The position numbers were made by a program, and so were the translations under genes. Positions 9,145 through 18,068 of a DNA stretch of 64,000 nucleotides are shown here, piece after piece. Below the pieces are notes generated by a model that saw only the letters and a list, made by a program, of their open reading frames with translations, was not told the DNA's origin and did not search any database. Source of the stretch: Bdellovibrionales bacterium (lineage in GTDB: Bacteria > Bdellovibrionota > Bdellovibrionia > Bdellovibrionales > Bdellovibrionaceae); the NCBI GenBank assembly GCA_005793345.1, contig SXSU01000112.1, forward strand, positions 1 through 64,000. The letters are read 5' to 3'. The number at the start of each line of letters is the position of its first letter. Position 1 is the first letter of the stretch.

Positions 9145-10140
9145 TTATTCCTTATAATTTATTTTGGGATAAAAATCTATATTTCTAGCTATGCCATTAC
9201 TTTGAGTTATAAACACACATGCTAAAAAGTTTTCATTACGTTTACAATCTAAACTAATATTGGATGAGGCTTTTTTAACTGTGAAAGTTCCTTTTCCTGT
9301 CAAGGTTCCTTTTTTTAAGTCAAAAACAGTCTTATTATCAAATGAGTACCCTGTTATAAATTTTTTACCTATAGAAGTATAGAGTGTCATCGAGGCTACA
9401 ATATTGCGTTCATACGTAAAAAACTTATAAAATTCTTCACTTGTACTATAATTGATTGATTGAAGTTGTAAATACGCTTCCGTAATGCATTTATCTTTTT
9501 CAGATGTTTCATTTCCTGTCTTACAAAGTGGATCTTTATAAGTACCAAAATATTCTTCCGTTTCAAATTCTGGCTGAGTAGAAACTTCAGAACTCTTATT
9601 TACTAATGGTGCATCTTTAGCTAGTTCAAAAATCCCTTTTATTCCATATAGAAGATCTGGAGTAATCTCCCCATAAAATTGATTTCCAGTTATACGACCA
9701 GTTATGCTCATCGTTGCCGTCGATTTATCTGAAAGATTAATTGTTATTTTACCGCTAAAATTTGTCTGAGATAAGGACTCTCCAGCAAAATAACTGGCTT
9801 TTTCTATGACCACTTGTGTATCATTTTTTGAATGCAATATAACTTTTGCTTGAAGAAATACTTGAGCTTCGATGGTAGAATTATCTTGAGTATTTACTGT
9901 TGATGTTTTGGGACTCAATTCAATTTCAAGTTCACCCATTAACTCTTTGGTCTCATCATTTTTAAGCTGACCTCTATAAACACCAGAAACACTTTGCATT
10001 TGTGCTATTGCTTCATCAACTTTTTTCTGATGATAATCAGAGATCGTTTTATCTTTACCACAGCTGAAAAGTAAAAACATTAAACTTAGTAAAATAAATT
10101 TTAAACTATTAAACAATTTTTGATTTAACATCAATATCAT
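9145..10140 (-). CDS. lipoprotein of unknown function
   Basis: The ATG at 10140 is preferred over an upstream GTG (10161) because GTGGGG lies just before it. The signal peptide ends in LMFLLFSC-G, a lipobox. The mature part of about 310 residues is Thr/Ser/Lys-rich and predicted beta-rich, with repeated stretches such as GKITINLSDKSTATMSITGRITG and YFGTYKDPLCKTGNE and four Cys in the second half. I do not recognise the family. Its operon with a TolC-like gene suggests an envelope partner of that channel. Confidence 0.7.
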   Translation of the reverse strand: MILMLNQKLFNSLKFILLSLMFLLFSCGKDKTISDYHQKKVDEAIAQMQSVSGVYRGQLKNDETKELMGELEIELSPKTSTVNTQDNSTIEAQVFLQAKVILHSKNDTQVVIEKASYFAGESLSQTNFSGKITINLSDKSTATMSITGRITGNQFYGEITPDLLYGIKGIFELAKDAPLVNKSSEVSTQPEFETEEYFGTYKDPLCKTGNETSEKDKCITEAYLQLQSINYSTSEEFYKFFTYERNIVASMTLYTSIGKKFITGYSFDNKTVFDLKKGTLTGKGTFTVKKASSNISLDCKRNENFLACVFITQSNGIARNIDFYPKINYKE

Positions 10141-10245
10141 ATTAACCCCACTCTTATGCACAGCCCTTGTCTCTCATAAATTAGAATGATAAGCAACATT
10201 CAAGTGTTGCCATCTCAATCTTATAAATGTTACACTTCTTCTTAC

Positions 10246-10302
10246 TCTTTATGATTGTGTCTGGTATATTCGAACTTCTAATAATTCTAACATAATCATA
10301 AA
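10246..10302. repeat. degenerate hairpin related to the dispersed repeat
   Basis: TTTATGATTGTGTC and ACATAATCATAAA form imperfect arms (12 of 13) around about 30 bases. They resemble the TGATTATGTCTG part of hairpin C. It lies between the divergent lipoprotein and TolC genes. Confidence 0.4.
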
Positions 10303-10333
10303 CGAATATTTTTTAAAGACCGAAGAGGAAATT

Positions 10334-11686
10334 ATGTTTAAATTTATATCTTCCATTCAAATATTAAAAAATAATTTGTTACAACTTGTTACAACTATTT
10401 TTATAACTTTATCTTTATCCCAAAATCTAGTAGCCAACCCTGATGGGCTATTAACATTAAAAGCAGCCTTAAAAGAAGCCCTAGAAAAAAATCCAGCTCA
10501 ACTCAAACAAAATGAAAAAATAAACGAACTCCAATCTCAAGTTGGACAGACTCGCTCCTTAATATTGCCCACAATAACAGCAACAGGAAATGCTCAATAT
10601 CTTAAGGACTCCGTAAATATGGGATCTGCTAGATTTGGAGGGGAAGGGTTTAATCTTTATAAGTTAAATATTAAATTATCTCAGCCACTTTTTCAGTTTG
10701 GGTCTTTTGAGGCTATAGAGTCAGTAAAAAAAGATGTGGAAATTCAAAAGAAATCTGACGAAATATCTGCACGTGATCTAAGTAAAAATGTTATCTTAAG
10801 TTATTACAATGTCGTTCTTAATTCATTCAGCCTCAATATTTTGATTAAACAAAGAAGAATTGTTGAAGAATCATTAGCAACAACTATTCGAAGAGAGCAA
10901 TCTGGACGAGGACAACGAATTGATGTCCTGCAAGTAAAAACCGAAATTGCACTGCTTGACTCACAAATTGAAAACGCTAAAAATAATTTTGAAATTGCAA
11001 TTGCAACCCTTCAAAGTTTAGCCGGTAATGCCCAATGGACTAGCTTAAACATTAAGCCTATTTTGCCTTCTCCTGCATTAACTGAAGTTTATAGTCTTGT
11101 TGATGAATCCCAATTGAACTTACCAGAACTTACAAAAAATAATTTAAGTCTTTTAAAAGTTGAAAACCAAAGAAATGTTATTTGGGGCCAACACTTACCA
11201 CAATTAAGCTTCACTGGAGATCTAACTTATACAAACTATTCTAAATCTGATTTATTAGACGAAATGTCTAAATCCTATGCCTTTGGTCTTCAATTAACAA
11301 TTCCTCTTTTTTCAGGATTCTCTTCAATCTACCAGCGCCAAGCTCTGAGTTCGCAATATCTGCAATTTGAACTTGAGAAAGCTAATCTTATTAATCAGTT
11401 TACGCTGTTGCAAATTTCCTCAAAAAAATCACTCGAATCTGCAAAAAAGAGCGTTGAAAATGGTGAAAAAGCTTTTCAACTTGCACAACAAACTCTTGAA
11501 GAAGCTAATCGTAAATATAATTTAGGAACAATTGATTTTTTGCAATTCTTACAAGTGGAAAAGTCATACATTCAAGCTCAATTCTCATTGTATACTTATA
11601 AATATAATTACATTTCAAATCTGACGAACTATTTCATTAATTGGGGACAAGATTTAAGTAAACTCACAGAGTTACTTGATCGTTAG
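10334..11686 (+). CDS. TolC-family outer-membrane efflux protein
   Basis: The protein has 450 residues with a signal peptide (cleavage near NLVANPD). The first repeat shows LTLKAALKEALEKNPAQLKQNEKINELQSQVGQTRSLILP-like content typical of the N-terminal TolC helix. The second half ends with NRKYNLGTIDFLQFLQVEKSYIQAQ, the family's usual NxRYxxGxxDxLxxLxA region. GAGGAAATT lies just before the ATG. It diverges from the 7714-10140 operon that encodes a second TolC-like protein, and no pump genes accompany either. Confidence 0.88.
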   Translation: MFKFISSIQILKNNLLQLVTTIFITLSLSQNLVANPDGLLTLKAALKEALEKNPAQLKQNEKINELQSQVGQTRSLILPTITATGNAQYLKDSVNMGSARFGGEGFNLYKLNIKLSQPLFQFGSFEAIESVKKDVEIQKKSDEISARDLSKNVILSYYNVVLNSFSLNILIKQRRIVEESLATTIRREQSGRGQRIDVLQVKTEIALLDSQIENAKNNFEIAIATLQSLAGNAQWTSLNIKPILPSPALTEVYSLVDESQLNLPELTKNNLSLLKVENQRNVIWGQHLPQLSFTGDLTYTNYSKSDLLDEMSKSYAFGLQLTIPLFSGFSSIYQRQALSSQYLQFELEKANLINQFTLLQISSKKSLESAKKSVENGEKAFQLAQQTLEEANRKYNLGTIDFLQFLQVEKSYIQAQFSLYTYKYNYISNLTNYFINWGQDLSKLTELLDR

Positions 11687-11772
11687 GATTCAATTCAATT
11701 TAAAAAGCATCTGTTTTCTAATCGGATATGAACTAACATAGACATAACACTTTTACTATAGTATTGGTCTTT

Positions 11773-11797
11773 ACAGACTTTATCATGAGCAGTTGTT
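11773..11797. repeat. fragment of hairpin C of the dispersed repeat
   Basis: CAGACTTTATCATGAGCAGT matches the right arm of hairpin C. It lies between the TolC gene and the next gene on the same strand. Confidence 0.5.
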
Positions 11798-11821
11798 ATG
11801 AATCAAAATGGAGCTTTAATT

Positions 11822-12562
11822 ATGAAAAAATTTTTATTATTCTTTGTAATTTTTCATCATTTAAATTTAGTTTATGCGATTTCACCAGTCTTAAAAAAAT
11901 CTAACGTTAATGCCCCAATTCCATTGCAAATGAAAATTCCATATACTGGTTTATCAGAAATTCAAACCGATTCCAATTTAAATGAAAAAATCGATTCCGA
12001 TCAAGTCTACCTCAATTTTCAAATAACAAACTTATCTGATCTCAAGTTGTATGATACAGTCCAATCATCATACAAACCTAAATACAATTATAATAATTTT
12101 TCAATGGTGAATTTTAATTTATCGTCACCAGTTATTTTATACAACAGCTTCCTACAACTTCGAATTTTTGGGGGACTTGGTTATACTTCTGTTTCAAGAA
12201 CTTCTATTTTAAATTATCAAAATTTAGATTATGAAAATACAACACCCATCCGATTTAGTATGGCAAATTTTGGCTTACAGGCTGATCCTCAATATTTAAT
12301 TTTAAAACATCTTGAACCCAGCCTAAGATTTGGTCCAGCTTATTTTATTGCTCTTGCTCCGACTTCAATAGAACAGAGGGGATTAGAATATAAATCAACT
12401 GGGTGGCAATATTCATTACTACTAAATAAAAAATTCAAATCCATTAACTTCATAAGTAAAAATTTAAACTTTAATTTACAATTTGGTGTTGTTGGATTTA
12501 AAAACTTTAATGAAAGCAAAAAACTATCTTATCGTGGAATGGTTTTAGGAATTGAAATTTAA
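11822..12562 (+). CDS. secreted, probably outer-membrane beta-rich protein
   Basis: The ATG at 11822 has TGGAGC about 8 bases upstream and gives 246 residues. The longer frame from 11798 would put a polar extension before the signal peptide. The signal peptide is MKKFLLFFVIFHHLNLVYA. The remainder alternates aromatic and polar residues in short beta-like strands (FSMVNFNLSSPVILYN, LQLRIFGGLGYTSV, LNFNLQFGVVGF), as in small outer-membrane beta-barrels. No family is recognised. Confidence 0.65.
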   Translation: MKKFLLFFVIFHHLNLVYAISPVLKKSNVNAPIPLQMKIPYTGLSEIQTDSNLNEKIDSDQVYLNFQITNLSDLKLYDTVQSSYKPKYNYNNFSMVNFNLSSPVILYNSFLQLRIFGGLGYTSVSRTSILNYQNLDYENTTPIRFSMANFGLQADPQYLILKHLEPSLRFGPAYFIALAPTSIEQRGLEYKSTGWQYSLLLNKKFKSINFISKNLNFNLQFGVVGFKNFNESKKLSYRGMVLGIEI

Positions 12563-12607
12563 TACACAATACCTTTATAGAAAAGGCAATATTCAGGAGT
12601 CCCCAAT

Positions 12608-13882
12608 ATGAAATTAAAAAATGCAAATGAGTTCACAGCAACATTCGCTGAAATGGGTTTAGGAACTCCATTATGCGGATTCCTAGAACAAAGTGGTTTT
12701 AAAAATCCAACAGAAATTCAATCAAAAGCAATTCCCGTGGCACTTACAGGTAAAGACATAATTGCTGTTGCACAAACAGGAAGTGGTAAAACTCTTGCCT
12801 ATGGACTTTCACTTTTAACACGACTTAAAAATAATCCAGATTCTAGAGCTCTTGTCCTTGCCCCCAATAGAGAAGTTGCTCAACAGATTTTTAGAGTATT
12901 TACAAGTTTAGTTCCTGTGAGTAAAGTTGAACCCTGTTTAGTAGTTGGAGGGATTAAAGGTGATCAGCAGTATAAACAACTCAATAAACTTCCTCGACTC
13001 ATCATTGCAAATCCTGGACGTCTTTATGATCATCTTCTTGCAAATAAGTTGCTATTAAAAAATGTAGATCAACTTGTAATTGATGAAGCAGATCGAATGA
13101 TGGATATGGGCTTTCTTCCACAACTTAACAATATTAAAAAAACAATGCGTGGTGAAATACAAACCATGATGTATTGTGCAAGTCTAAATGAAGGTGTTGA
13201 GAAAGTGGCTTCAACTTTTATCAAGTCAGAAGCACTTTTTGTTAAAACTACAAATGCTGAAGCGCCAGTCTCTGAGTTAAAACAAAAAATTCTTTATGTA
13301 GAAAAAAAGGATAAAAATGATTTACTACTTGATGTCCTTAATCAAACTAAAAATAAAGTTTTGGTGTTTGTTGCAGATCAAGATCGAAGTGAATTTATTG
13401 GAAAATTTTTAGAAGAGTTTGGGTTTAAAAGCCAATGGATTCATGGAAGTCTTTCAGCAGGACACCGAAATCGAGTTCTAAAAGACTTCAGGGAAAAAGA
13501 CACTCGTATTATAGTTGGAACAGATCTTTTAGCTAGAGGTTTAGATGTTGCTGACGTTGATACTGTAATTAATTTTGATTTCCCGTTTGAAACAGAAGAT
13601 TTTCTTCACCGAATTGGAAGAACTGCGCGGGCAGGAAAATCAGGTTTGGCCATTACTTTTGTAACTGAGTTTGATGAACGACGTCTACAACGAGTTAGAA
13701 AATATATTATTAATCCCACCGAAGTAAAAAAAGATCCTAATTTTAGATTTAATATTAAAGATGTTCCCCATCCCCTAGCAAAAGGTCGCCACGGACAAAA
13801 ACATGGTGGCAGTAAAAATGGAAAAACTCGAACTAAAGATTTTGATGAATTAAAAAATAGAAAAACTAAATTTAAAAAATAA
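12608..13882 (+). CDS. DEAD-box ATP-dependent RNA helicase
   Basis: The protein has 424 residues. The Q motif region is GFKNPTEIQSKAIP, motif I is AQTGSGKT, motif Ia lies in LVLAPNREVAQQ, motif II is IDEADRM, and motif VI is HRIGRTARAG. Motif V is visible in IIVGTDLLARGLDVADV. Motif III, usually SAT, reads CAS here (MMYCASLNE); motif III couples ATP hydrolysis to unwinding. The C-terminus is a short basic tail (Lys/Gly/Arg), likely for RNA contact. A role in ribosome assembly or RNA decay is inferred from the family. Confidence 0.92.
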   Translation: MKLKNANEFTATFAEMGLGTPLCGFLEQSGFKNPTEIQSKAIPVALTGKDIIAVAQTGSGKTLAYGLSLLTRLKNNPDSRALVLAPNREVAQQIFRVFTSLVPVSKVEPCLVVGGIKGDQQYKQLNKLPRLIIANPGRLYDHLLANKLLLKNVDQLVIDEADRMMDMGFLPQLNNIKKTMRGEIQTMMYCASLNEGVEKVASTFIKSEALFVKTTNAEAPVSELKQKILYVEKKDKNDLLLDVLNQTKNKVLVFVADQDRSEFIGKFLEEFGFKSQWIHGSLSAGHRNRVLKDFREKDTRIIVGTDLLARGLDVADVDTVINFDFPFETEDFLHRIGRTARAGKSGLAITFVTEFDERRLQRVRKYIINPTEVKKDPNFRFNIKDVPHPLAKGRHGQKHGGSKNGKTRTKDFDELKNRKTKFKK

Positions 13883-14025
13883 CGAACAGTTTTTTTCTTT
13901 TATTTTCAATATATTCATTTGACTTAGGTATTGAATTCTTGACGATTAATTGAAACTTTTTAATTAACTCCTATGATGTAATAAAGTAATATTTCAATTA
14001 TTTTATTAATTGCTTGGGAGAAATT

Positions 14026-15195
14026 ATGTTTTCAGTTTCAAAACTTTGTAAATTCATACTTATAAGTCTTATCTTTTTAAATGGCTGTGATAAAAAAAAT
14101 CAAAAAAATGACCAAAACTCAACAACCACTGGGAATGTGAATATATCAATCACTTCAATTGTCGCTGGATCTTCTCCGCATTTGTTTTCAACTGGATGCA
14201 GTGTCTCGGAAGGTGCCGCAGTTGGATCTTGCTACACTCCAATTTCAATGAGTGGAGTTTTTAATACAGCTAGTATAACTAATTTTGCAGGTGGCAATAC
14301 AGCAAGGCTTATGGGCGGTGGTGATAAATATCATGGATTAGATGATATTTTTCGACAAGCAAAATTTGATTTATCACAAAAGCTATTTATGGATGGAGAT
14401 GACAATTTACAAGATCAAGGTACAGTAACTTATTCTGGAATTTCAGTGGATACTAAAGCCTTAGAATTAGTATTTACATCGATGAGTAAATATTTTCACG
14501 TTAGATATTCTTTTGTCGATCAACCACCCTCATCGTCATCTATATTTTCTACTTGTGGTTTAGACTCAGGGACTAGTGAACAAGCAGATCTCAAGGGCAC
14601 CATCTGGACTGCACCATCAAATATAAAAGCTGGAGATATTTTAGTTTGTCTAAAAGATACTAGTACTGAAACCTGTACAGATTCTGAATACCAATGGATC
14701 AGTTCTGATACTGGTGCGCTGACTTCAACTCGTCCAACTTCTCCTGTTAGGTTTAGTGGTTCTTACGCTTTTGAAGCAAGTAAATGCATAAGCACTGGCG
14801 AACGTCCTGATATTACTTGGGGAGGGGTTTCTCTTTATGCACAATTAGATACTTCTGTTGAAATTGGCGCAACTATTGACCAAGGAAAAAAACTTTACAG
14901 CTCAGGAAGTAGCACGGGCCACACAATGGATTTAACATTAACTATCGATACAACTGATAGTTTATTTGTTCCTAGCCAATTAATTTCCGCGTTTAATTCT
15001 TCAGATTACAACACCGATGGTCCAACAATTTTAAAAAACTTAGATAAAATTACATTACGCCAAATTTACGAATATAATAATAGGATTTCATCTTCTGTTA
15101 TGATTTCTGGAAATTCGATGTTAAATTCTCAGTTGAGTATCACATTAAGCGAAAAGGATGAAGCCAGTGATGGAGATGATCAAGATAACTTATAA
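14026..15195 (+). CDS. lipoprotein of unknown function
   Basis: The ATG at 14026 follows GGGAGAAATT, so it is preferred to the TTG at 14014. The signal peptide ends in IFLNGC-D, a lipobox. The mature part (about 370 residues) is Ser/Thr/Gly-rich, has several Cys in its centre (FSTCGLDSG, VCLKDTSTETC) and ends in an acidic tail (EKDEASDGDDQDN). No known domain is recognised. It stands alone between the helicase and MFS genes. Confidence 0.7.
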   Translation: MFSVSKLCKFILISLIFLNGCDKKNQKNDQNSTTTGNVNISITSIVAGSSPHLFSTGCSVSEGAAVGSCYTPISMSGVFNTASITNFAGGNTARLMGGGDKYHGLDDIFRQAKFDLSQKLFMDGDDNLQDQGTVTYSGISVDTKALELVFTSMSKYFHVRYSFVDQPPSSSSIFSTCGLDSGTSEQADLKGTIWTAPSNIKAGDILVCLKDTSTETCTDSEYQWISSDTGALTSTRPTSPVRFSGSYAFEASKCISTGERPDITWGGVSLYAQLDTSVEIGATIDQGKKLYSSGSSTGHTMDLTLTIDTTDSLFVPSQLISAFNSSDYNTDGPTILKNLDKITLRQIYEYNNRISSSVMISGNSMLNSQLSITLSEKDEASDGDDQDNL

Positions 15196-15466
15196 TAAAG
15201 TTTTTACATTGATAGTACCACAATTAGTTCATACGTTAAAAAACTATGGTCTATGAATCTCTATATATTTATGATCATTTAAAAATTTAGTCGTATTGTA
15301 ATTCCGAAAATTTTTGCGCCAAATTGTCCTCATATAATTCTGCTCATTGAATTATTCTAAAAACGGACGTACTTTATTTAAAGTATTTTAAGTTTTCATA
15401 TTACCAAATGTAAACTCTTTATTTTTTAAAAGTTTAGGGTGATTGGAAATAGCAAGGCATATTTTT

Positions 15467-16789
15467 ATGTTAAGTACCTTTTTAAAAAAAGAAAATACTG
15501 TTGCTCCAGATAATTTTAATCGTTGGCTAATTCCACCAGCAGCATTGGCGATTCATTTATCAATAGGTCAAGCATACTCCTTTAGTGTTTTTAATATTCC
15601 ACTAACACAACTTATTGGCTTAGATCATTCAGCCTCGCAAGATTGGAAACTTTCAACTGTAACTTGGATTTTTTCATTAGCATTTGTAATGCTAGGTTTG
15701 TCTGCTGCAGTGTTTGGTAAATGGCTGGAAAAAGTTGGTCCACGCAAGGCTATGTTTTATTCTGCTTTATGTTTTAGTGGTGGATTTTTTATTTCCTCAA
15801 TTGGAATTTTTCTCCATCAAATAATTTTAATTTATTTAGGTTATGGGATATTAGGTGGAATTGGTTTAGGGCTTGGATACATTTCTCCTGTTTCGACTTT
15901 AATGAAGTGGTTTCCTGATAAACCAGGAATGGCTACTGGTCTTGCTATCATGGGTTTTGGTGGAGGTGCAATGATTGGATCTCCTTTGGCACTTAGTCTG
16001 ATGGATTTTTATAAATCAAAGTTTACCAATGGAGTGCTAGAAACTTTTCTTACAATGGGATCCATTTATGGTTTGATGATGATATTTGGCGTTCTTAATA
16101 TTCGTATTCCTAAAAGTGCCCTTGAAGAGGTTAAAAGTAATATTAATTTAAAAAATTTATCTAGCACTTTAAATGTCAGTGTCGAAGATGCTGTCCGCAA
16201 ACCACAGTTTTGGTTATTATGGATTGTTCTTTGTACAAATGTAACTGCAGGAATTGCAGTTCTTTCGCAAGCCTCACCAATGATCCAAGATATGTTTAAT
16301 GGTTCTGTTACTCCAGCCGCTGCTGGTGGCTTTGTTGGTTTACTCAGTATATTTAATTTAGCAGGGCGTTTTTTATGGTCTTCTTTTTCAGATCGACTTG
16401 GACGCAAAACTACATACACAGTATATTTTGGTCTCGGTATAATTTTATATAGTGTTTTACCTTTTTTTGGAAAGTCCCAACAATTGATTCCATTCGTAAT
16501 TACTTGTTGTTTAATTATCAGTATGTATGGTGGTGGGTTTGCGACAATACCTGCCTACCTTAAAGATATTTTTGGTTTATATAATGTAGGTGCCATTCAT
16601 GGAAGACTACTTACCGCGTGGTCAACAGCTGGTGTACTAGGTCCTGCACTTATTACTTATATTAAAGAACAGCAACTGGCACGAGGAGTAGCATTGAGTG
16701 AAAGTTATTCGGTGACTATTTATTTAATGCTTTTAGTTCTTATAATAGGTTTTATTGCAAATAGATTAGTTAAACCGTTGAATAACTAA
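15467..16789 (+). CDS. MFS transporter, oxalate/formate antiporter (OxlT) type
   Basis: About 440 residues with twelve predicted membrane helices. The N-terminus IPPAALAIHLSIGQAYSFSVF resembles the OxlT-family first helix. The loop FGKWLEKVGPRKAMF matches the MFS GxxxDRxGRR-like loop, and SFSDRLGRKTTY is its second-half copy. The family exchanges or imports small organic acids; the substrate here is not readable. The ATG at 15467 is chosen over TTG at 15443, though GGGTGAT precedes the TTG closely. A 34-residue one-helix protein gene follows 26 bp downstream. Confidence 0.85.
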   Translation: MLSTFLKKENTVAPDNFNRWLIPPAALAIHLSIGQAYSFSVFNIPLTQLIGLDHSASQDWKLSTVTWIFSLAFVMLGLSAAVFGKWLEKVGPRKAMFYSALCFSGGFFISSIGIFLHQIILIYLGYGILGGIGLGLGYISPVSTLMKWFPDKPGMATGLAIMGFGGGAMIGSPLALSLMDFYKSKFTNGVLETFLTMGSIYGLMMIFGVLNIRIPKSALEEVKSNINLKNLSSTLNVSVEDAVRKPQFWLLWIVLCTNVTAGIAVLSQASPMIQDMFNGSVTPAAAGGFVGLLSIFNLAGRFLWSSFSDRLGRKTTYTVYFGLGIILYSVLPFFGKSQQLIPFVITCCLIISMYGGGFATIPAYLKDIFGLYNVGAIHGRLLTAWSTAGVLGPALITYIKEQQLARGVALSESYSVTIYLMLLVLIIGFIANRLVKPLNN

Positions 16790-16815
16790 AAATAAAATAA
16801 CCTCAGGATAAAATT

Positions 16816-16920
16816 ATGAATCCAAATTTAAAATTATTTTTTTACTGGCTCTTTGTTTTAATCCCACTAAGTTGGGGAATATACGAAGTCTTTATAAAAT
16901 CTTTGGCATTATTTAATTAA
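16816..16920 (+). CDS. MFS transporter small subunit-like single-helix protein
   Basis: This small ORF encodes 34 residues. It has a short polar start, one hydrophobic helix with the pattern WLFVLIPLSWGIYEVFIKS, and an ALFN end. This strongly resembles the small proteins found directly downstream of OxlT-type MFS transporters, whose shared core is W-W-x-x-P-L-x-W-G-x-x-x-x-x-x-K-x-L-A-L-F. It lies 26 bp after the transporter and has TCAGGA upstream. A role as an accessory subunit in the inner membrane is inferred. Confidence 0.75.
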   Translation: MNPNLKLFFYWLFVLIPLSWGIYEVFIKSLALFN

Positions 16921-16981
16921 TTTTCAAAAAAATATAATATTTATCTTACTACTAAAAAATAGAAACTATAAAAATAATTAA

Positions 16982-17806
16982 TCACTTTAATCCTATTCGT
17001 AAATTAGGTTGATCAAAAGCTAAAGATTCATTTTTAAATACAGGATAGGCACTTGCAAGTGTTTCATGATATGAATACAATAAAGATCCATTCTGAATTT
17101 TTTGAATAGTACTATCCACATCTGATTGAGTTAAAGCTAAGCATCCATTACTCCTACCACCTTGTGCAACTTTATATTTACTATTTGGGTAATTATCTCC
17201 ATGTAATACTATATCTCTTGAGCAGGCATTAGAATTATAATTATCACTTAATCCTTGTAAGCCCATAGATTGTCCCTTTGTTCCTATATATTCCTTACCT
17301 GTTAAATAAAATCCAATTGATGATGTAGAGTCACCATCATTATTTGAAAACCTATTTGCTTTACCATCATGATCAGGGTCCGTATTTGTGCCATTTGCAA
17401 CTTTAATTGATTCAATAGTTTGATCTTCTAAATTAATAATAGTAAGTCTATCTTTAAGTTGAGGTTTATTATAATCAACAATGGTAATAAATTTTTTGTT
17501 ACAAATATTATCATAATTAGAAGTATAGAATTGAACAGCCTGATTAATAGCCCTAGGATTTATCGAATATTTTGTTGAATTTTCTAAAATTACTTCTAGA
17601 GATTTCATTACGTAATCAGGTATAGATCCATTTTTTGTTGCTCCATATTTTGAACAATTATTTAAATCAGCTAAGCATCTATAAGGTTTACTAAATGATG
17701 TTGGTTTATTTTTAAACTTTTTCTTAGCTAATGCATTATTATTTAGTACAACAATTACTATTAAAAATAAAACTGGAAAAATTTTTAATTTAAATATTTT
17801 ATCCAT
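16982..17806 (-). CDS. YkuD_2-type L,D-transpeptidase-like murein protein
   Basis: The ATG at 17806 follows TAAGGTGAAT and is preferred to that at 17824 (274 residues). A signal peptide (FPVLFLIVIVVLNNNALA) directs export. The catalytic region is HGDNYPNSKY then GGRSNGCLAL, with the His, Arg, Ser and the nucleophile Cys of the L,D-transpeptidase catalytic-domain family. Such enzymes form 3-3 peptidoglycan crosslinks or attach proteins to peptidoglycan. It stands alone, convergent to the MFS genes. Confidence 0.85.
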   Translation of the reverse strand: MDKIFKLKIFPVLFLIVIVVLNNNALAKKKFKNKPTSFSKPYRCLADLNNCSKYGATKNGSIPDYVMKSLEVILENSTKYSINPRAINQAVQFYTSNYDNICNKKFITIVDYNKPQLKDRLTIINLEDQTIESIKVANGTNTDPDHDGKANRFSNNDGDSTSSIGFYLTGKEYIGTKGQSMGLQGLSDNYNSNACSRDIVLHGDNYPNSKYKVAQGGRSNGCLALTQSDVDSTIQKIQNGSLLYSYHETLASAYPVFKNESLAFDQPNLRIGLK

Positions 17807-18068
17807 ATTCACCTTAGAATTCATTAATTAAAAAATTAATTATTCTTTTTCAAGGTGCAAAATGCTAACCATAATAAATCTCAATTTGATAATATTATTT
17901 TTTAAAATAAATTTATAAGTTTTTATCTCAAATTTAATTCTTTGTTTTATAATTATCTCATTATAAAACACAGATATGTGAAAAAAGACAAAATGCGGAA
18001 ATTTGATTAAAAGTTAATTTATTAAACATATTTTTTATTTTATTTAATTTTGTTTAATTATATTTAAT

